Below are positions 63,621 to 64,000 of a stretch of 64,000 bases of DNA, one piece after another. The DNA comes from Acanthaster planci. Lineage: Eukaryota; Echinodermata; Asteroidea; Valvatida; Acanthasteridae. Position numbers and translations under genes: made by a program. The stretch is from contig NW_019091388.1 of assembly GCF_001949145.1 (NCBI RefSeq), positions 1,766,289-1,830,288 on the forward strand. The letters are read 5' to 3'. The notes below the pieces were generated by a model that saw only the letters and a list, made by a program, of their open reading frames with translations, made no database searches and had not been told where the DNA came from. Numbering within the stretch: the first letter of the stretch is position 1; every line of letters begins with the position of its first letter.

Positions 63621-64000
63621 GACCACATACCAGAAGACATAGACGAGTATTTCCAACTTTTGTGGGCAAAAGGCACATTGAGTGGTGAAGTTACCACAAC
63701 GAATTATGGAATTGCCAAAAGACTGTGAAACTGTATACAAAGTGGTGGAATAACAAAGCCGACAATGTAGCATCAGAGCGAGCGAGGATAGCAACGGCGT
63801 GTACATCATTGTCCAATCCAGCATCGTGCATGGACAGGGTTTGCACGTAACGTTTTTCTCACTTGCCAGCTGGACCAGCAGTGATGGCTTTTTACTACCC
63901 CATAAGCAGAATTTTCACTAGTCCGCGTCTTCCCCCAAATTTCAACATTCTTTTTGGCACCAGTGTTTTCTGCTCCAACATCATGCATAACAGTATGCAC
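63621..64000 (-). other. sequence upstream of the LTR, possibly the 3' end of another gypsy copy
   Basis: Short minus-strand frames (64000-63806 and 63824-63603) have no recognisable domain. The polypurine tract at its edge suggests element DNA and not host DNA. It continues past the window. Confidence 0.4.

Overview
The window is animal nuclear DNA: multi-exon genes with GT-AG introns, long non-coding stretches, several transposon families and one run of 489 N. The best-supported gene is an UNC13 (Munc13) orthologue. Deuterostome-like Ig receptor content, abundant 'tacatgtac' words, DIRS and Ty3/gypsy elements and tRNA-derived SINEs point to a marine invertebrate, perhaps an echinoderm or hemichordate. 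That assignment is inference; no species is identified.

Layout. 390-18360 (+): the last 21 coding exons of UNC13, carrying C2B, the MUN domain and C2C. All 20 junctions keep phase, giving 1036 visible residues; the N-terminal part with C1 lies left of the window. Its introns hold a 59-bp minisatellite, a SINE, a hAT-type MITE with an intact 8-bp target duplication, and the assembly gap. 18361-29229: probable 3'UTR with several poly(A) signals, then gene-poor DNA with a GC-rich foldback element (25294-25876). 29230-31068 (-): an apparently intronless receptor with three Ig domains, one membrane segment and a tail with two ITIM-type motifs and one ITSM-type motif. 32058-32497: a cluster of about six alternately inverted copies of a 60-bp unit. 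38055-46692 (+): a promoter-like segment, a possible non-coding first exon, and a small unrecognised acidic protein gene whose exons do not fully join in frame. Inside it lie a 958-bp terminal-inverted-repeat element and a 69-bp tandem repeat. 47091-48410: a 41-bp minisatellite of about 32 copies, followed by tRNA-like SINE remnants.

The right end is dominated by two retroelements on the minus strand. 52748-58695 is a structurally complete DIRS element (inverted terminal repeats, internal complementary region, gag-like, RT/RNase H and tyrosine recombinase regions), but its reading frames are broken. 59112-63610 is a Ty3/gypsy element with a 5' LTR, gag, protease, RT and RNase H. It is frameshifted, cut off before the integrase zinc finger, and its RT has Y-L-N-D in place of Y-x-D-D. 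A polypurine tract directly outside its LTR suggests a tandem copy continuing past the window.

The host genes show no operon-like link. UNC13 acts in vesicle priming at synapses. The Ig receptor looks like an inhibitory or switch-type surface receptor. The rest is mainly mobile or repeated DNA.
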